This document shows positions 16,896-25,061 of a DNA stretch of 38,811 bases, piece by piece (position 1 is the stretch's first letter; the number at the start of each line of letters is the position of its first letter). This DNA is from Flavobacteriaceae bacterium. GTDB taxonomy: Bacteria > Bacteroidota > Bacteroidia > Flavobacteriales > Flavobacteriaceae. Location: positions 1 through 38,811 of the forward strand of contig JANTFW010000011.1 of the NCBI GenBank assembly GCA_024763245.1. The letters are read 5' to 3'. The notes below the pieces were generated by a model, which ran no database searches, had not been told where the DNA came from, and saw only the letters and a list, made by a program, of their open reading frames with translations. The position numbers were made by a program, and so were the translations under genes.

Positions 16896-17891
16896 ATGAA
16901 ATCCATAAATCAAACTTTTGTTGAAAAATTAAAACAACAGATACCCGATAATATATCTACAACAGACGAAATAGCATCCGTTCTGGGTATAAATTATGAT
17001 GCTGCATACAGAAGAGTTAACGAAAAAGTTCCTTTTACACTAGATGAGGTCATTACTCTTTCTAAAAAATTTGATATTTCTTTAAACGCACTCTACGAAA
17101 TTAATGAACCGAACTCTTACCTTATCAGAGAATCAAAACCCATTGTAAATATTGAAGATATTATTACCTACTTTGAAAAATTATATAAAGAGTTGTCACC
17201 TCTAATAGGTAGAGATGATGCCTCTATTCTTTTTGCCACACGCGAATTTCCCATGTTTTATTTTTTTCATAATCCACTACTAATTCGTTTTAAAATTTTT
17301 ATTTGGAGTACGGTTCTTGGTATTTTACCAATGAAAAAGTATATACAATTTAAAGATTTTGAGATATCAGATCGGTTAATAAAAGTAGCACAAAAAGCAG
17401 GTAAAGCATATAATGCTGTTAATGTTACTGAAATATGGAGTTTTGGCTCTATTAACAATGTACTACAACAGCTTTTATATCTTTATAATATGAGACAAAT
17501 AGCTCAAGATGATGCCCTCTTAATTACCGATGCTCTGAGAAAAGAATTAAAGAAAATTGAGATTAACACCTCTTTTTCCAAAGCATCAACTAAACGAAAA
17601 TTTGAGTTATACGCTAATGAACTAATAATGATGAATAATAGCTTAATTTTTAAATTAAAAGGAAAGTTACACTTTGGCTATCCCTATGCGTTACTCCGCT
17701 TTTTTATTATTGATAATCAAAAAGCTGCAAAATCACAAGAAAAGTATATCTACGAACAGATGCGCCATGCGACATGCATCACCAACACAAGTATTAAGGA
17801 ACATAGCAACTTTTTTAATCATAAATATGACAAAATAGATCAGGTCTTAAAGGTCATTAATAATGAAGAAAACAAACCTCTTTTTCTATAA
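16896..17891 (+). CDS. Helix-turn-helix transcriptional regulator, unknown target
   Basis: 331 residues from the ATG at 16896; a TTG-initiated extension to 16848 would overlap the proposed promoter. Residues of about 21-68 look like a phage-repressor-type helix-turn-helix: TTDEIASVLGINYDAAYRRV, then FTLDEVITLSKKFDISLNALYE. The remaining 260 residues are mixed helical, rich in Phe, Tyr, Lys and Ile, and not a sensor domain I recognise. The gene is alone, between pnp and rpoD. Because pnp and rpoD are often close in flavobacteria, it may be an insertion between them. Target genes and ligand are unknown. Confidence 0.7.
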   Translation: MKSINQTFVEKLKQQIPDNISTTDEIASVLGINYDAAYRRVNEKVPFTLDEVITLSKKFDISLNALYEINEPNSYLIRESKPIVNIEDIITYFEKLYKELSPLIGRDDASILFATREFPMFYFFHNPLLIRFKIFIWSTVLGILPMKKYIQFKDFEISDRLIKVAQKAGKAYNAVNVTEIWSFGSINNVLQQLLYLYNMRQIAQDDALLITDALRKELKKIEINTSFSKASTKRKFELYANELIMMNNSLIFKLKGKLHFGYPYALLRFFIIDNQKAAKSQEKYIYEQMRHATCITNTSIKEHSNFFNHKYDKIDQVLKVINNEENKPLFL

Positions 17892-17974
17892 ATATTTTTT
17901 TTTGTAACTTTTTTTAAAAAAAGACGTATACTTATACACAAACTATAATTTTCATATAAACTGCATTTAATTTA

Positions 17975-18838
17975 ATGAGACAACTAAAAATTACGAAGCA
18001 AGTTACCAATAGAGAAACTGCTTCACTAGATAAGTATCTTCAAGAAATAGGAAAAGTGGATCTTATCACCGCTGATGAAGAAGTTGAATTAGCACAACGC
18101 ATAAAAGCGGGAGACCAAATTGCACTTGAAAAATTAACAAAAGCCAATTTACGTTTCGTTGTATCTGTTGCCAAACAGTATCAGAACCAAGGTTTAACAC
18201 TTCCTGATTTAATTAATGAAGGAAACTTAGGTTTAATTAAGGCTGCAAAACGATTTGATGAAACAAGAGGTTTTAAATTTATCTCTTATGCCGTATGGTG
18301 GATTAGACAATCTATCCTACAAGCTTTAGCAGAACAATCCAGAATTGTACGTTTACCTCTTAATAAGATTGGATCAATCAATAAGATTAATAAAATGTAC
18401 GCTTTCCTAGAACAGGAAAATGAACGTGAACCCTCGTCGGAAGAAATTGCAGCAAAATTGGATATGACGATCAACGAGGTTGAAGAATCAATGAAAAATT
18501 CGGGACGTCACGTATCTATGGATGCTCCCTTAATTGAAGGTGAAGACTCTAACCTGTACGATGTACTTCGATCTGGGGAATCACCAAATCCTGATAAAAG
18601 CCTTGTTCACGAATCTTTGCGCATTGAAATAGAACGTGCCTTAGAAACATTAACACCTCGTGAAGCCGATGTGGTTAAACTTTATTTTGGTCTAGGAGAT
18701 CATCAACCTATGACTTTAGAAGAAATCGGTGAAACTTTTGATTTAACACGCGAACGCGTTAGACAAATTAAAGAAAAAGCTATCCGAAGACTTAAACATA
18801 CTTCTAGAAGCAAAATTTTGATGACTTATTTAGGATAA
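17975..18838 (+). CDS. rpoD: Primary sigma factor, short Bacteroidota type
   Basis: 287 residues, against about 613 in Escherichia coli. Region 1.1 and the non-conserved insert are missing, as is normal for the housekeeping sigma of Bacteroidota. Region 1.2 starts almost at the N terminus ([10 protein letters not shown]). Region 2 spans about 54-115 with [31 protein letters not shown] and the DNA-melting segment [13 protein letters not shown]. Region 3 follows, and region 4 ends with the helix-turn-helix [28 protein letters not shown] (about 244-271). It should direct transcription from the TAxxTTTG promoters seen in this window. Confidence 0.97.
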   Translation: MRQLKITKQVTNRETASLDKYLQEIGKVDLITADEEVELAQRIKAGDQIALEKLTKANLRFVVSVAKQYQNQGLTLPDLINEGNLGLIKAAKRFDETRGFKFISYAVWWIRQSILQALAEQSRIVRLPLNKIGSINKINKMYAFLEQENEREPSSEEIAAKLDMTINEVEESMKNSGRHVSMDAPLIEGEDSNLYDVLRSGESPNPDKSLVHESLRIEIERALETLTPREADVVKLYFGLGDHQPMTLEEIGETFDLTRERVRQIKEKAIRRLKHTSRSKILMTYLG

Positions 18839-18859
18839 AGACACACTACTATCTATACG

Positions 18860-18891
18860 AAACTCCTGAAACTTTTCAGGAGTTTTTTTTA
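18860..18891 (+). terminator. Terminator after rpoD
   Basis: AACTCCTGAAA pairs with TTTTCAGGAGTT and is followed by eight T, 22 bases after the rpoD stop. Confidence 0.9.
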
Positions 18892-18894
18892 TTG

Positions 18895-18902
18895 TACTTT
18901 TG
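18895..18902 (+). promoter_or_regulatory. -7 promoter box for rpe
   Basis: TACTTTTG fully matches TAxxTTTG. It lies directly after the rpoD terminator and 21 bases before the rpe ATG. The -33 region would fall inside the terminator stem and has no TTG. Confidence 0.6.
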
Positions 18903-18922
18903 TGCTATAAATATATATTGAG

Positions 18923-19576
18923 ATGAATACCATTATAGCTCCATCATTACTTTCTTGTGATTTCGCCAATCTTCAAAGTGAAATAGAAATGCTTAATGCT
19001 AGCCGTGCAGATTGGTTACATTTAGATATTATGGATGGTGTTTTTGTACCGAACATCACCTTTGGAATGCCCATCATTAAGTTTATTAAAAAATACTCCA
19101 AAAAACCACTCGATGTTCATTTAATGATTGTACAACCCGAACGCTACATCGCTGATTTTAAAAAGGCAGGTGCTGATATTCTTACCATTCATTACGAAGC
19201 TTGTACACATCTACATAGAACCGTTCAAGAAATTAAAGCCAATGGAATGCAAGCCGGTGTAGCCCTTAATCCACACACACCTGTATCGGTACTCGAAGAT
19301 ATTATAAAAGATATCGATCTTGTTTTAGTAATGAGCGTAAATCCCGGTTTTGGGGGACAAAGTTTTATTCCGAACACTTATAAGAAGATACAGCAGCTCA
19401 AAGAGTTACTAGCAAAATCAGAATCTAAAGCCTTAATAGAAGTGGATGGGGGTGTTAGTAACCAAAATATCCAAAAGTTACACAAGGTGGGAGTAGATGC
19501 CTTTGTAGCCGGTAGTTATATTTTTAAAAGCGACCAACCTTCTAAAACTATCAACAAACTTAAGGAGTTATTGTAG
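18923..19576 (+). CDS. rpe: Ribulose-phosphate 3-epimerase
   Basis: Interconverts ribulose 5-phosphate and xylulose 5-phosphate in the pentose phosphate pathway. The 217 residues form a TIM barrel with the metal and catalytic motifs in order: APSLLSCDFANL (about 6-17), LHLDIMDGVFVPNITFG (about 32-48), LDVHLMI, ILTIHYEA, VMSVNPGFGGQSFI and ALIEVDGGVS. Its last 9 bases overlap the end of the convergent mtfA-like gene. Confidence 0.97.
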   Translation: MNTIIAPSLLSCDFANLQSEIEMLNASRADWLHLDIMDGVFVPNITFGMPIIKFIKKYSKKPLDVHLMIVQPERYIADFKKAGADILTIHYEACTHLHRTVQEIKANGMQAGVALNPHTPVSVLEDIIKDIDLVLVMSVNPGFGGQSFIPNTYKKIQQLKELLAKSESKALIEVDGGVSNQNIQKLHKVGVDAFVAGSYIFKSDQPSKTINKLKELL

Positions 19577-20269
19577 GTTTGCTTTTTCTAACTTAAAAAG
19601 TTTTAATAAAAGTAGATAAATAACCGGTAATTCTTTTCTAAACTTGTTAGGCGTCTCAAAAAGGTGTTCTATTAATACTGCTAAAAATTCATACTGATTT
19701 TCAAAGGCATACTCACGAATATATCCTGAATGAATTAATTGCGATTGAATTTCTTTGTTTTCAAGGTGTTTTAATAATTTTTGGTAATTTTTAATGAACT
19801 CTTGTCCTTCCGAAGAATGCTTAAACTTAAAACTAAAATGTAACGCATGACAGAATTCATGTAGGCCTAAATGCAAGTTATCATCTTCTATTGCTAAACC
19901 TGCTTCAAAATCTTTCCATGAGAAGACAACAACACCAAACTTGGGGTTTGCTTCTCCTTTATTCTGTGTTTCTGTTACATTCGAATAATAGTTGTCGGGA
20001 TAAATAAGTATGGTCTTAAATAGTGCATATAAATAATTCGAAAATCCAAAACTCAACATAATTCCGGTACCGGAAATTAAGAGTTTCATTCGTTCAGTAA
20101 CCTGCAAATCCTCATAACCTACAAATTGATGATGATTAAGAAATTGAACAACTCTATGATCAAATAATTTTCTTCCTACGACACTTAAATTTTTATAAAA
20201 CTTAAAATTACCCATTAAAAGTTGTCGTTGTTCGGGTGGTAATTTTTTATAAAAAAGAGGGTAGCGCAA
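19568..20269 (-). CDS. mtfA: MtfA-like zinc metallopeptidase
   Basis: 233 residues with the zincin motif HEFCH (His137, Glu138, His141). A downstream glutamate in YEFLAVLIEHLFE (Glu194) is the likely third zinc ligand. The order and the EDDNLHLGLHEFCHALHF context match the MtfA family, which in enterobacteria interacts with the glucose-PTS repressor Mlc. Such a partner is not expected in flavobacteria, so the substrate is unknown. The start is uncertain. The frame opens with TTG at 20269, and the LPPEQRQLL segment looks family-conserved; the first ATG, at 20215, would drop 18 residues. It lies just downstream of the tRNA terminator. Confidence 0.8.
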   Translation of the reverse strand: MRYPLFYKKLPPEQRQLLMGNFKFYKNLSVVGRKLFDHRVVQFLNHHQFVGYEDLQVTERMKLLISGTGIMLSFGFSNYLYALFKTILIYPDNYYSNVTETQNKGEANPKFGVVVFSWKDFEAGLAIEDDNLHLGLHEFCHALHFSFKFKHSSEGQEFIKNYQKLLKHLENKEIQSQLIHSGYIREYAFENQYEFLAVLIEHLFETPNKFRKELPVIYLLLLKLFKLEKANLQ

Positions 20270-20290
20270 AACAATTTATATTTTGTTAAA

Positions 20291-20326
20291 AAAAATAAAG
20301 CAAAGCAGTTACTTTTTAACTGCTCT
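20291..20326 (-). terminator. Terminator after tRNA-Arg
   Basis: On the minus strand AGCAGTTA and TAACTGCT pair around a short A-rich loop. They are followed by a T-rich tract ending in eight T. The hairpin begins 13 bases after the tRNA 3' end. Confidence 0.75.
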
Positions 20327-20336
20327 ACTTTAAAAA

Positions 20337-20413
20337 TGGTGACCGCGGAAGGATTCGAACCCTCAACCCTCAGAGCCGAAATCTGATATTCTATCCAGTT
20401 GAACTACGCGGCC
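20337..20413 (-). tRNA. tRNA-Arg (anticodon UCG), CCA encoded
   Basis: A full cloverleaf can be drawn. The acceptor stem is GGCCGCG/CGCGGTC with one G-T pair. The anticodon stem is TCAGA/TCTGA with the loop TTTCGGC, so the anticodon is TCG, which reads CGA arginine codons. The T arm is GAGGG-TTCGAAT-CCTTC. Discriminator A is followed by a genome-encoded CCA (20337-20339). It starts 10 bases after the yqeY stop on the same strand and probably shares its transcript. Confidence 0.95.
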
Positions 20414-20423
20414 ATATTGCTAT

Positions 20424-20873
20424 TTACTGCATTAAAAGTTTCTTGACAATTGCCGATATCATCTTTCCATCCGCTTTCCCAGCCAATTCCTTAGTAACGC
20501 TACCCATTACTTTGCCCATATCTGCCATTGAGCTGGCTCCTAATTTAGTAATAGTTTGGGCTACAATTTCCTCAACCTCATCCGCAGAAAGTTGTTCCGG
20601 CAAAAATGCTGCAATAATAGCTGCTTGAGCCAATTCAGGTTCAGCTAGGTCTTTTCTGCCCTGTTCTTGAAACATTGTTGCACTATCTTTACGTTGTTTG
20701 ACCAATTTTTGTAACAACTTAAGTTCCTGATCTGTTGAAATGGGTGAATTTTCACCACTTGTTTCCAGTAATAACAAAGCAGATTTTATAGCTCTTAAAG
20801 ATTCTAAGGCTACTTTATCTTTACGTTTCATGGCAGCTTTTAACTGCTCCATTACAGTATTCTTTAAACTCAT
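20424..20873 (-). CDS. yqeY: GatB/YqeY domain protein
   Basis: A 149-residue helical protein of the YqeY family, related to the C-terminal tail domain of the amidotransferase subunit GatB, which contacts tRNA. Conserved features are the LKAAMKRKDKVALESLRAIKSALL segment, ELKLLQKLVKQRKDSA and the C-terminal MADMGKVMGSV...GKADGKMISAIVKKLL. The ATG at 20873 (MSLKNTV) is chosen; the frame extends to 20894 but that would begin inside the hairpin. It has its own promoter and is directly followed by tRNA-Arg. The precise function is not known. Confidence 0.92.
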   Translation of the reverse strand: MSLKNTVMEQLKAAMKRKDKVALESLRAIKSALLLLETSGENSPISTDQELKLLQKLVKQRKDSATMFQEQGRKDLAEPELAQAAIIAAFLPEQLSADEVEEIVAQTITKLGASSMADMGKVMGSVTKELAGKADGKMISAIVKKLLMQ

Positions 20874-20891
20874 ATTAAAAGTTTTAATGGG

Positions 20892-20928
20892 CAAAAATAG
20901 CCATTCCTTTTAAAAGAAACGGCTATTT
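20892..20928 (-). terminator. Long hairpin after ftsZ, also in the yqeY leader
   Basis: On the minus strand two 17-base arms starting AAATAGCC and ending GGCTATTT pair throughout, with two G-T pairs, and are followed by a short T-run. It fits a terminator ending the dcw operon 50 bases after the ftsZ stop. The proposed yqeY transcription start falls at its first bases, so it may also form a leader hairpin. Confidence 0.7.
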
Positions 20929-20930
20929 AG

Positions 20931-20961
20931 CAAAGGTAATTTAAGATTATTTATAAATCAA
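20931..20961 (-). promoter_or_regulatory. Promoter of yqeY and tRNA-Arg
   Basis: On the minus strand TTG (20961-20959), a 20-base spacer and TACCTTTG (20938-20931) give a near-ideal flavobacterial promoter between ftsZ and yqeY. Confidence 0.65.
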
Positions 20962-20977
20962 GCCCTATTTTCAATTC

Positions 20978-22951
20978 TTAATCAACATTGTCGTGTAAAA
21001 AAGAATTATTAGAACGTAATTGTATTTCTTGATTATCGTCCAAATCAATACTTGTTCTTGATTTGTTTACATCGGAGGAAGACGGGGTTTCATCCAATTC
21101 TATTTGATGCCTTTTATAAGCCGGCTCTTTTTCTATATCCTCAATATTAGAAGGATTGTTATGAAAAGTATAATTTCGCTTTTTTAAATGCATTCTCCTA
21201 TCATTAGCCGTTTTTTTAAACTCTGCAATAGAAGCATTTAAAGGCGATATCGTTTCCTCGTTCCCGAATTTATTTTTGGGCATATTAAGCGAATTATCAA
21301 TTGGCTTTTTTTCTTCGGTCACTATTTTTAATTCAAATTGTAAATCTGCATCAGTATCCAAATCGCTAGTAACACTTGCCTTGGCATTGGCATTGGGAGT
21401 TTCTTTATCTTCGAATTCGCCCAAATCATGTGTAGTAACTTCTTCAAAAAGGGCTTCTATTTGAACCGGATCTACTACTTCAATTTGATCAAGCATAGCA
21501 GGAGTTTCTTCAATTTCTTCAGTTTCTTCTGTAAGCTCTTTAATAATGAACTCATCGACCACTTCAATATTCTTTATATCTTGGGTCAATTCCACATTTT
21601 GGACTTCATCCTCATTAATTGGGAAATCAAAGGTGAGCTTCATTTGTTTGTATGACGCATCGTCTTCTTCAATAATATCGAAAGCTCCATTATCATTTTG
21701 CGCAATAAAAACATCCGATTCCTCTATCTCTGCTAGCACCTCTTCATATACAACATCAATATTCTTAATGAACTCGGTGGTTGGAATTATTTTAAAAGTT
21801 TCTTTCTCTTCTTCCACTAACGAATGAACTATTCGATCTTGAGTGGGTTCCTCATCGGGTGCAATAGATTTTTGTTTTGGATTTTTATCAGAAAAATCAA
21901 AATTAAGTTCTTGGTCTTCTTCTAAAGAATGAACAATCTTTTTTACCTCTGTTTCTGTGATAGTATTTTGTTGTCCCGTTGAAAACCCTGTTGCAATAAT
22001 AGTTACAGCAATAGCGTCACCTATACTTTCGTCATCCCCTATTCCTAAGATAATATTGACGTCATGTCCTGCTTCATTACGAATATGATCATTAATTTCA
22101 CCTATTTCATCAATAGTAACTTCATTAGCTCCGGAAACGATTAATAAAAGTACATTTTTAGCTCCGGTTATTTTATTGTCATTTAGAAGCGGAGAGTCTA
22201 GTGCAGCAATGATTGCTTGTTGTGCGCGATCGTCACCGAAGGCATTAGCTGAACCCATTATAGCGGTACCACTATTAGAGAGTACTGCTTTTGCATCGTT
22301 TAAATCGATGTTTTGTTTATAATGATGGGTAATGACCTCTGCAATACCTCGTGCAGCTGTTGATAAGACTTCGTCTGCTTTAGCAAAACCGGACTTATAA
22401 CCAAGATTTCCATATACTTCTCTAAGTTTATTGTTATTGATAACGATTAACGAATCTACTTGTTCACGAAGTGCTGTAATTCCTTTTTGTGCCTGTTGCA
22501 TTCTGGATCTCCCCTCAAACTCAAAAGGCATGGTGACAATCCCTACAGTTAAGAGGTCTAACTCTTTAGCTATCTTAGCGATTATAGGTGCTGCACCGGT
22601 ACCGGTACCACCACCCATTCCTGCAGTAATAAATACCATTTTAGTATTTGTGGCTAACAACTCACGCAACTCATTATACGACTCTTCGGCAGCCTTGGCT
22701 CCAATGTCGGGATTAGCTCCGGCACCCATTCCATCTGTTAGATTCGCCCCTAATTGAATTTTATTAGGTATGGGCGAATTATCTAGAGCTTGTGAATCCG
22801 TATTACAAATAACAAAATCTACACCTATAATATCTTGTTGATACATATAATCTACGGCATTACTACCGCCTCCACCAACACCAATTACTTTAATGGCATT
22901 GTATCTGTTTTTGGGCATATCAAAAGCTATTTCGTTTATATTATCGTCCAT
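20978..22951 (-). CDS. ftsZ: Cell division GTPase FtsZ with a very long C-terminal linker
   Basis: The tubulin homologue that forms the Z-ring. The GTPase and polymerisation core (about residues 17-324) has VIGVGGGGSNAV, the tubulin signature GMGGGTGTGAAP (111-122) and the synergy-loop NxDxxD (Asn214, Asp216, Asp219). The protein is 657 residues against 383 in Escherichia coli. The extra length is an acidic, Glu/Asp/Thr-rich, probably disordered linker (about 325-630). It ends EIQLRSNNSFLHDNVD, which does not match the usual DxPxFLR-type tail that binds FtsA and ZipA. It is the last gene of the dcw operon, 46 bases after ftsA. Confidence 0.97.
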   Translation of the reverse strand: MDDNINEIAFDMPKNRYNAIKVIGVGGGGSNAVDYMYQQDIIGVDFVICNTDSQALDNSPIPNKIQLGANLTDGMGAGANPDIGAKAAEESYNELRELLATNTKMVFITAGMGGGTGTGAAPIIAKIAKELDLLTVGIVTMPFEFEGRSRMQQAQKGITALREQVDSLIVINNNKLREVYGNLGYKSGFAKADEVLSTAARGIAEVITHHYKQNIDLNDAKAVLSNSGTAIMGSANAFGDDRAQQAIIAALDSPLLNDNKITGAKNVLLLIVSGANEVTIDEIGEINDHIRNEAGHDVNIILGIGDDESIGDAIAVTIIATGFSTGQQNTITETEVKKIVHSLEEDQELNFDFSDKNPKQKSIAPDEEPTQDRIVHSLVEEEKETFKIIPTTEFIKNIDVVYEEVLAEIEESDVFIAQNDNGAFDIIEEDDASYKQMKLTFDFPINEDEVQNVELTQDIKNIEVVDEFIIKELTEETEEIEETPAMLDQIEVVDPVQIEALFEEVTTHDLGEFEDKETPNANAKASVTSDLDTDADLQFELKIVTEEKKPIDNSLNMPKNKFGNEETISPLNASIAEFKKTANDRRMHLKKRNYTFHNNPSNIEDIEKEPAYKRHQIELDETPSSSDVNKSRTSIDLDDNQEIQLRSNNSFLHDNVD

Positions 22952-22997
22952 TATTTTACTATTTAATTTTCATAAAAACTATACATACTCATCCTAT

Positions 22998-24329
22998 TTA
23001 TTCTGCATTCTCTAAGAAATCTTTTAATTTATCGGTCCATTTTTCAAAAAACCCTTTTCGTTTTTTGTTAGTTACCTCCTCTTCTACGGTTTCTTCTAAC
23101 ACCTCATCTACTTCATCTATATTTTCGTCGACAGACTCTTTGGCTTTATTGGCCAATAATTCTTTTTCTGATTGTCGGATACCACTCATCAATAAACCTA
23201 CAGAAGTAGCATAAATAGGGCTTGACAGTTCCTCGTCAGAATCTCCGGCAAGGTGTTCGTTAGGATAGCCTATTCGGGTATCCATACCTGTTATATACTC
23301 CACTAATTGTTTCAGGTGTTTAATCTGTGAGCCACCACCCGTTAATACAATACCGGCAATTAGCTTTCCACGTTTGGTATCATGACCGTATTTTTTTATT
23401 TCTTGAAAGACTTGCTCAATAATTTCCGTAATACGAGCATGAATAATTTTTGATAAATTTTTCAAGGTAATCTCTTTAGGGTCTCTACCGCGTAAACCAG
23501 GAATGGATACAATTTCACTATCCTTATTTTCAGCCGGCCAAGCCGAACCAAATTTGACTTTGAGTAATTCAGCTTGCTTTTCGATAATTGCGCAACCTTC
23601 TTTAATATCATCGGTTACTACATTTCCTCCAAAAGGAATTACTGCTGTATGTCTAATTATTCCATCTTTAAAAATGGCAAGGTCTGTTGTTCCACCACCT
23701 ATATCGATAAGAGCCACTCCTGCCTCTTTTTCTTCTTCGCTAAGCACCGCATCTGCTGAAGCTAATGGTTCAAGTGTGATATTCGATAATCGTAATCCGG
23801 CACTGGTTATACAACGTCCAATATTTCTTATGCTGGCAATCTGCCCTACAACTACGTGAAAATTGGCTTCCAAACGCCCTCCATACATACCCACCGGTTC
23901 TATGATATTAGGTTCGCTGTCTACTTTGTAATCCTGTGGGATAACATGAATAATTTCTTCACCCGGCATCATCGCCAATTTGTGCACCTGTGACATTAAA
24001 TTTTCAATATCATCTTGATCTATTACTTTATCCGGATTAGGGCGTGTAATATAATCGCTATGATGCAAACTTCTTATATGCTGACCGGCAATACCCACCG
24101 ATACATCCATAATTTTCAATCCTGATACGGCTTCTGCTTCTTCAATGGCTTGTTGTATAGACTGAATGGTTTGTGTAATATTGGTCACAACACCTCTTTT
24201 TACACCAATACTTTTGGCTCGACCGGAACCTAATACTTCTATCTTACCAAATTCATTCTTACGACCTATCATAGCCACAATTTTGGTTGTTCCAATATCT
24301 AAGCCAACAGTTGTTTTATGATCTTCCAT
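22998..24329 (-). CDS. ftsA: Cell division protein FtsA
   Basis: An actin-like ATPase that tethers FtsZ filaments to the membrane, 443 residues. Actin-fold motifs are the phosphate-1 loop VGLDIGTTKIVAMIG (about 8-22), the 1C-domain region with IRSLHHSDYITRP, phosphate-2 ALIDIGGGTTDLAIF (about 205-219) and the adenosine motif GIVLTGGGSQIKHL. After an acidic spacer (DENIDEVDEVLEETVEEE) the protein ends in a basic amphipathic helix, RKGFFEKWTDKLKDFLEN, the typical membrane-targeting sequence. It is preceded by ftsQ (12-base gap) and followed by ftsZ. Confidence 0.97.
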   Translation of the reverse strand: MEDHKTTVGLDIGTTKIVAMIGRKNEFGKIEVLGSGRAKSIGVKRGVVTNITQTIQSIQQAIEEAEAVSGLKIMDVSVGIAGQHIRSLHHSDYITRPNPDKVIDQDDIENLMSQVHKLAMMPGEEIIHVIPQDYKVDSEPNIIEPVGMYGGRLEANFHVVVGQIASIRNIGRCITSAGLRLSNITLEPLASADAVLSEEEKEAGVALIDIGGGTTDLAIFKDGIIRHTAVIPFGGNVVTDDIKEGCAIIEKQAELLKVKFGSAWPAENKDSEIVSIPGLRGRDPKEITLKNLSKIIHARITEIIEQVFQEIKKYGHDTKRGKLIAGIVLTGGGSQIKHLKQLVEYITGMDTRIGYPNEHLAGDSDEELSSPIYATSVGLLMSGIRQSEKELLANKAKESVDENIDEVDEVLEETVEEEVTNKKRKGFFEKWTDKLKDFLENAE

Positions 24330-24341
24330 CTTCTATCAATA

Positions 24342-25061
24342 TTATTTAGAACATACGACCTGACGGTTGTATTTTAAATTTATTAGTTTGTATTCTTTCA
24401 TCTGTTTCGAATTCCATTTCTTTTTATAGAACACTTTGAGTTTTTTCAACTTTTGTGTGATTTTTTCAGCCTTTCCAAATAGAATTTTATGTCTGCCTAT
24501 TCTTGTACTCAATACATAGTCGCCATTTTCATTGAGATGATAACCTATAATTTGTTTTTTATAAAAAGGATCGGCATTGATTCGTCTAATCAAATTGTAA
24601 AACTCTAACTGTTTTTCTGTATCAAAAACACCAGTAACCAATGGTACTCTTGCCGAATAACTAGATGATAATGGCATTTTTAAGCCTTGTCTGTCAATGT
24701 AATACGACTCAGTTCCATTTTGAAACCGTGCTATCGGTACACGTTGAACAACATCAGCATTTAGCACTCCGTTTAAACTTACATACAGCGCAACATCCTC
24801 TAACATTTGATTTTTGCGTACCTCTTGTTCTATTTGGTGTAAATTTATTAATGATTTCGCTTTGTTTAAGAGCTTAGCATCACTTTGTATCAACAATTTA
24901 TTAACTTTTTCAGCACTGATAAAAGTAGGCTGATTCTCTATAAAATGAACCGATATTCCCGTTATTTTTTCGTGGTTATTCTTGACTTGCGCAAATCCGA
25001 ATAGAAAGAAAATAAATCCACCTAACAATACAGTAATACTATATAATTTCCACTTTTTCAT
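24342..25061 (-). CDS. ftsQ: Cell division protein FtsQ/DivIB
   Basis: 239 residues with a short basic N terminus and one membrane helix (about 8-25). A POTRA-like segment follows (ISVHFIENQPTFISAEKVNKLL) and then a beta domain (VALYVSLNGVLNADVVQRVPIARF). That arrangement, and the position between murC and ftsA, identify FtsQ despite low sequence conservation. The ATG overlaps the murC stop by four bases (ATGA), so translation is coupled. It links cytoplasmic and periplasmic divisome parts through FtsL. Confidence 0.9.
   Translation of the reverse strand: MKKWKLYSITVLLGGFIFFLFGFAQVKNNHEKITGISVHFIENQPTFISAEKVNKLLIQSDAKLLNKAKSLINLHQIEQEVRKNQMLEDVALYVSLNGVLNADVVQRVPIARFQNGTESYYIDRQGLKMPLSSSYSARVPLVTGVFDTEKQLEFYNLIRRINADPFYKKQIIGYHLNENGDYVLSTRIGRHKILFGKAEKITQKLKKLKVFYKKKWNSKQMKEYKLINLKYNRQVVCSK

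Noticed and set aside
21276-24877. Several 60-118 codon plus-strand frames inside ftsZ, ftsA and ftsQ
   Set aside because: They are shadows of conserved minus-strand genes, with low-complexity Ser/Ala or Phe-rich products and no promoter or family motif.
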